Shown one piece after another: positions 19,582 to 20,411 of a stretch of DNA of 20,411 nucleotides; within the stretch, counting starts at the first letter, position 1, and each line of letters begins with the position of its first letter. The notes under the pieces are model-generated. The model had not been told where the DNA came from. It made no database searches and saw nothing but the letters and a program-made list of their open reading frames with translations. The position numbers and the translations under genes were made by a program. Source of the stretch: AC-50 sp035640455 (GTDB lineage Bacteria > Actinomycetota > Thermoleophilia > Gaiellales > Gaiellaceae); contig DASQWB010000186.1 of NCBI GenBank assembly GCA_035640455.1, forward strand, positions 1 through 20,411, read 5' to 3'.

Positions 19582-20411
19582 CCTTTCGGCGAGCGCTTTG
19601 GCGGCGATGGGGCGGGTGGGCATTGGCCGGCGCGTCGGGCGCGGTCGCGGTCGGCGGCGGCTTTCTCGTCGTCCGTCATTTTGCGACGACGCCGTGGCCT
19701 CTCTCGGGTGGTGAGCCCGGCGTGCTCGTTGCCGCCGGCCTGCTCTTGCTGGTCGCGCAGGCGCTGAAGGCGATGGGCTGGGCGCGGCTGTTCGCGCCGG
19801 CCGAGCGGCCGCATCCGCTCGCGCTCGCGGCAGGCAACGGCGGCGCTGCACTGATCGGGACGGTTCTGCCGGGGCGTTTCGACGACGCGATGCGCGTCGC
19901 CGTGGTTCGTCGCTACCCGGGCTGTCCGGCAGGCGTGCGGTCGCTGTGCCTCTCGCTCGTGCTGTTGGGACTGGTCGACAGCGTGGCGCTTGCGCCCATG
20001 GCCTTGGCGGCCGCGGTCCTCGCACGTGGCGGAGTGGGGGTACGCGCGGGGTTGGTAGTCGTCGCCGCCGCGGGTGTCGCCGCCGCTGCCGTGATCCTCG
20101 TCCTGCCGCGGCTGGGTGCGAGCAGGCGGGCGACACACTTCCGCCTCGGACGCTGGCTGGCTCCGCGCACGGCCTCGCGGCGGCTCGCCCTGGAAGCGTG
20201 GCTCTTCGTGTCGGCGTGTTGGGCGATCCGTGGAATCGCGGTCTTCTTGCTCCTGGGCACGCTCGGCATCGGGTTCTCGCTGCCGCTCGCGTTGCTCTTC
20301 CTCTGTGCGGGCGCGGCGGCGGCCGCGCTGCCGATTGGTCCGGCGGGTGCCGCGACGCAGGCTGGCGCCGGCGCCGGAGCACTGATGGCCGCGGGCGTCG
20401 GCGGGTCTCCC
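19578..20411 (+). CDS. Polytopic membrane protein, LPG-synthase TM / flippase-like (3' partial)
   Basis: The frame is open from GTG at 19578, in the GTGA overlap, to the window edge, 278 codons. Hydrophobic helices are spaced throughout (GWALAGASGAVAVGGGFLVV, VLVAAGLLLLVAQALKA, LCLSLVLLGLVDSVALAPM, AGLVVVAAAGVAAAAVILVL, GIAVFLLLGTLGIGF, LALLFLCAGAAAAALPIG). Charged turns LPGRFDDAMRVAVVRRY and a Gly-rich ALPIGPAGAATQAGAGAG fit the pattern of the lysylphosphatidylglycerol synthase TM region/UPF0104 family (conserved -GR--D--R- and late PGG-G motifs). Such proteins translocate or flip lipids, or are of unknown function. The C-terminal portion is outside the window, so a synthase domain cannot be excluded. 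Family assignment is moderate. Confidence 0.65.
   Translation, partial: MTFRRALWRRWGGWALAGASGAVAVGGGFLVVRHFATTPWPLSGGEPGVLVAAGLLLLVAQALKAMGWARLFAPAERPHPLALAAGNGGAALIGTVLPGRFDDAMRVAVVRRYPGCPAGVRSLCLSLVLLGLVDSVALAPMALAAAVLARGGVGVRAGLVVVAAAGVAAAAVILVLPRLGASRRATHFRLGRWLAPRTASRRLALEAWLFVSACWAIRGIAVFLLLGTLGIGFSLPLALLFLCAGAAAAALPIGPAGAATQAGAGAGALMAAGVGGSP

Noticed and set aside
1..20411. CRISPR array, tRNA/rRNA genes, insertion sequences, attachment sites
   Set aside because: No regularly spaced repeats, tRNA-like cloverleaf or transposase/integrase motifs were seen when reading both strands.

Overview
The window is high-GC (about 70 percent by eye) bacterial chromosomal DNA. It is densely packed, with many GTG/TTG starts, strong GC bias at third codon positions and ATGA/GTGA stop-start overlaps. 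The gene families (TOPRIM nuclease, DUF899, DUF5939 cyclase, NhaA-DsbA fusion, a csp next to a degenerate csp-like gene) suggest an actinobacterium, most likely of the Thermoleophilia (Gaiella/Solirubrobacter-like). This taxonomic call is inference from family resemblance only. I see no rRNA, tRNA, CRISPR array, insertion sequence or plasmid/phage backbone.

Layout. (1) 2-2920, plus strand: a 5'-truncated two-domain cell-wall hydrolase (M15-type peptidase plus lysozyme-like domain), then a His/Cys-dyad protein of unknown function. Both lack a Sec signal. (2) 2899-6360, minus strand: a three-gene unit, tyrosinase -> HEAT-repeat protein -> HEAT/SCO1-like fusion. It looks like a type-3 copper oxidase with its own putative copper-insertion partner. 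(3) 6440-6895: the frameshifted C-terminal remnant of a Tet(M)/Otr(A)-type ribosomal protection GTPase. (4) 6843-7600, minus: a 52-aa GST-N-like microprotein followed directly by a TOPRIM protein. (5) 7693-13371: stress, redox and accessory genes: DUF899, a frameshifted DksA-like gene, TfoX-N, a small membrane protein, an NhaA-DsbA fusion, a RibD/DHFR-like reductase, a GFA-family protein, and an internally deleted second RibD-like gene. (6) 12874-17386, minus: a run of cyclase -> ECF sigma -> membrane anti-sigma-like protein -> Dps, a plausible nucleotide-signalling/stress unit. (7) 17508 to the end, plus: Hsp20, cold-shock protein with a strong terminator, degenerate cold-shock-like protein, an unknown acidic protein, a small basic protein, and the start of a polytopic LPG-synthase-TM/flippase-like membrane protein.

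Main points of interest: the tyrosinase-HEAT-SCO unit with an apparently cytoplasmic, atypical SCO domain; the signal-less hydrolase and His/Cys-dyad pair; three decayed genes (Tet/OtrA remnant, DksA-like frameshift, RibD in-frame deletion); the cyclase-sigma-Dps run with structured junctions; and the csp leader hairpin.
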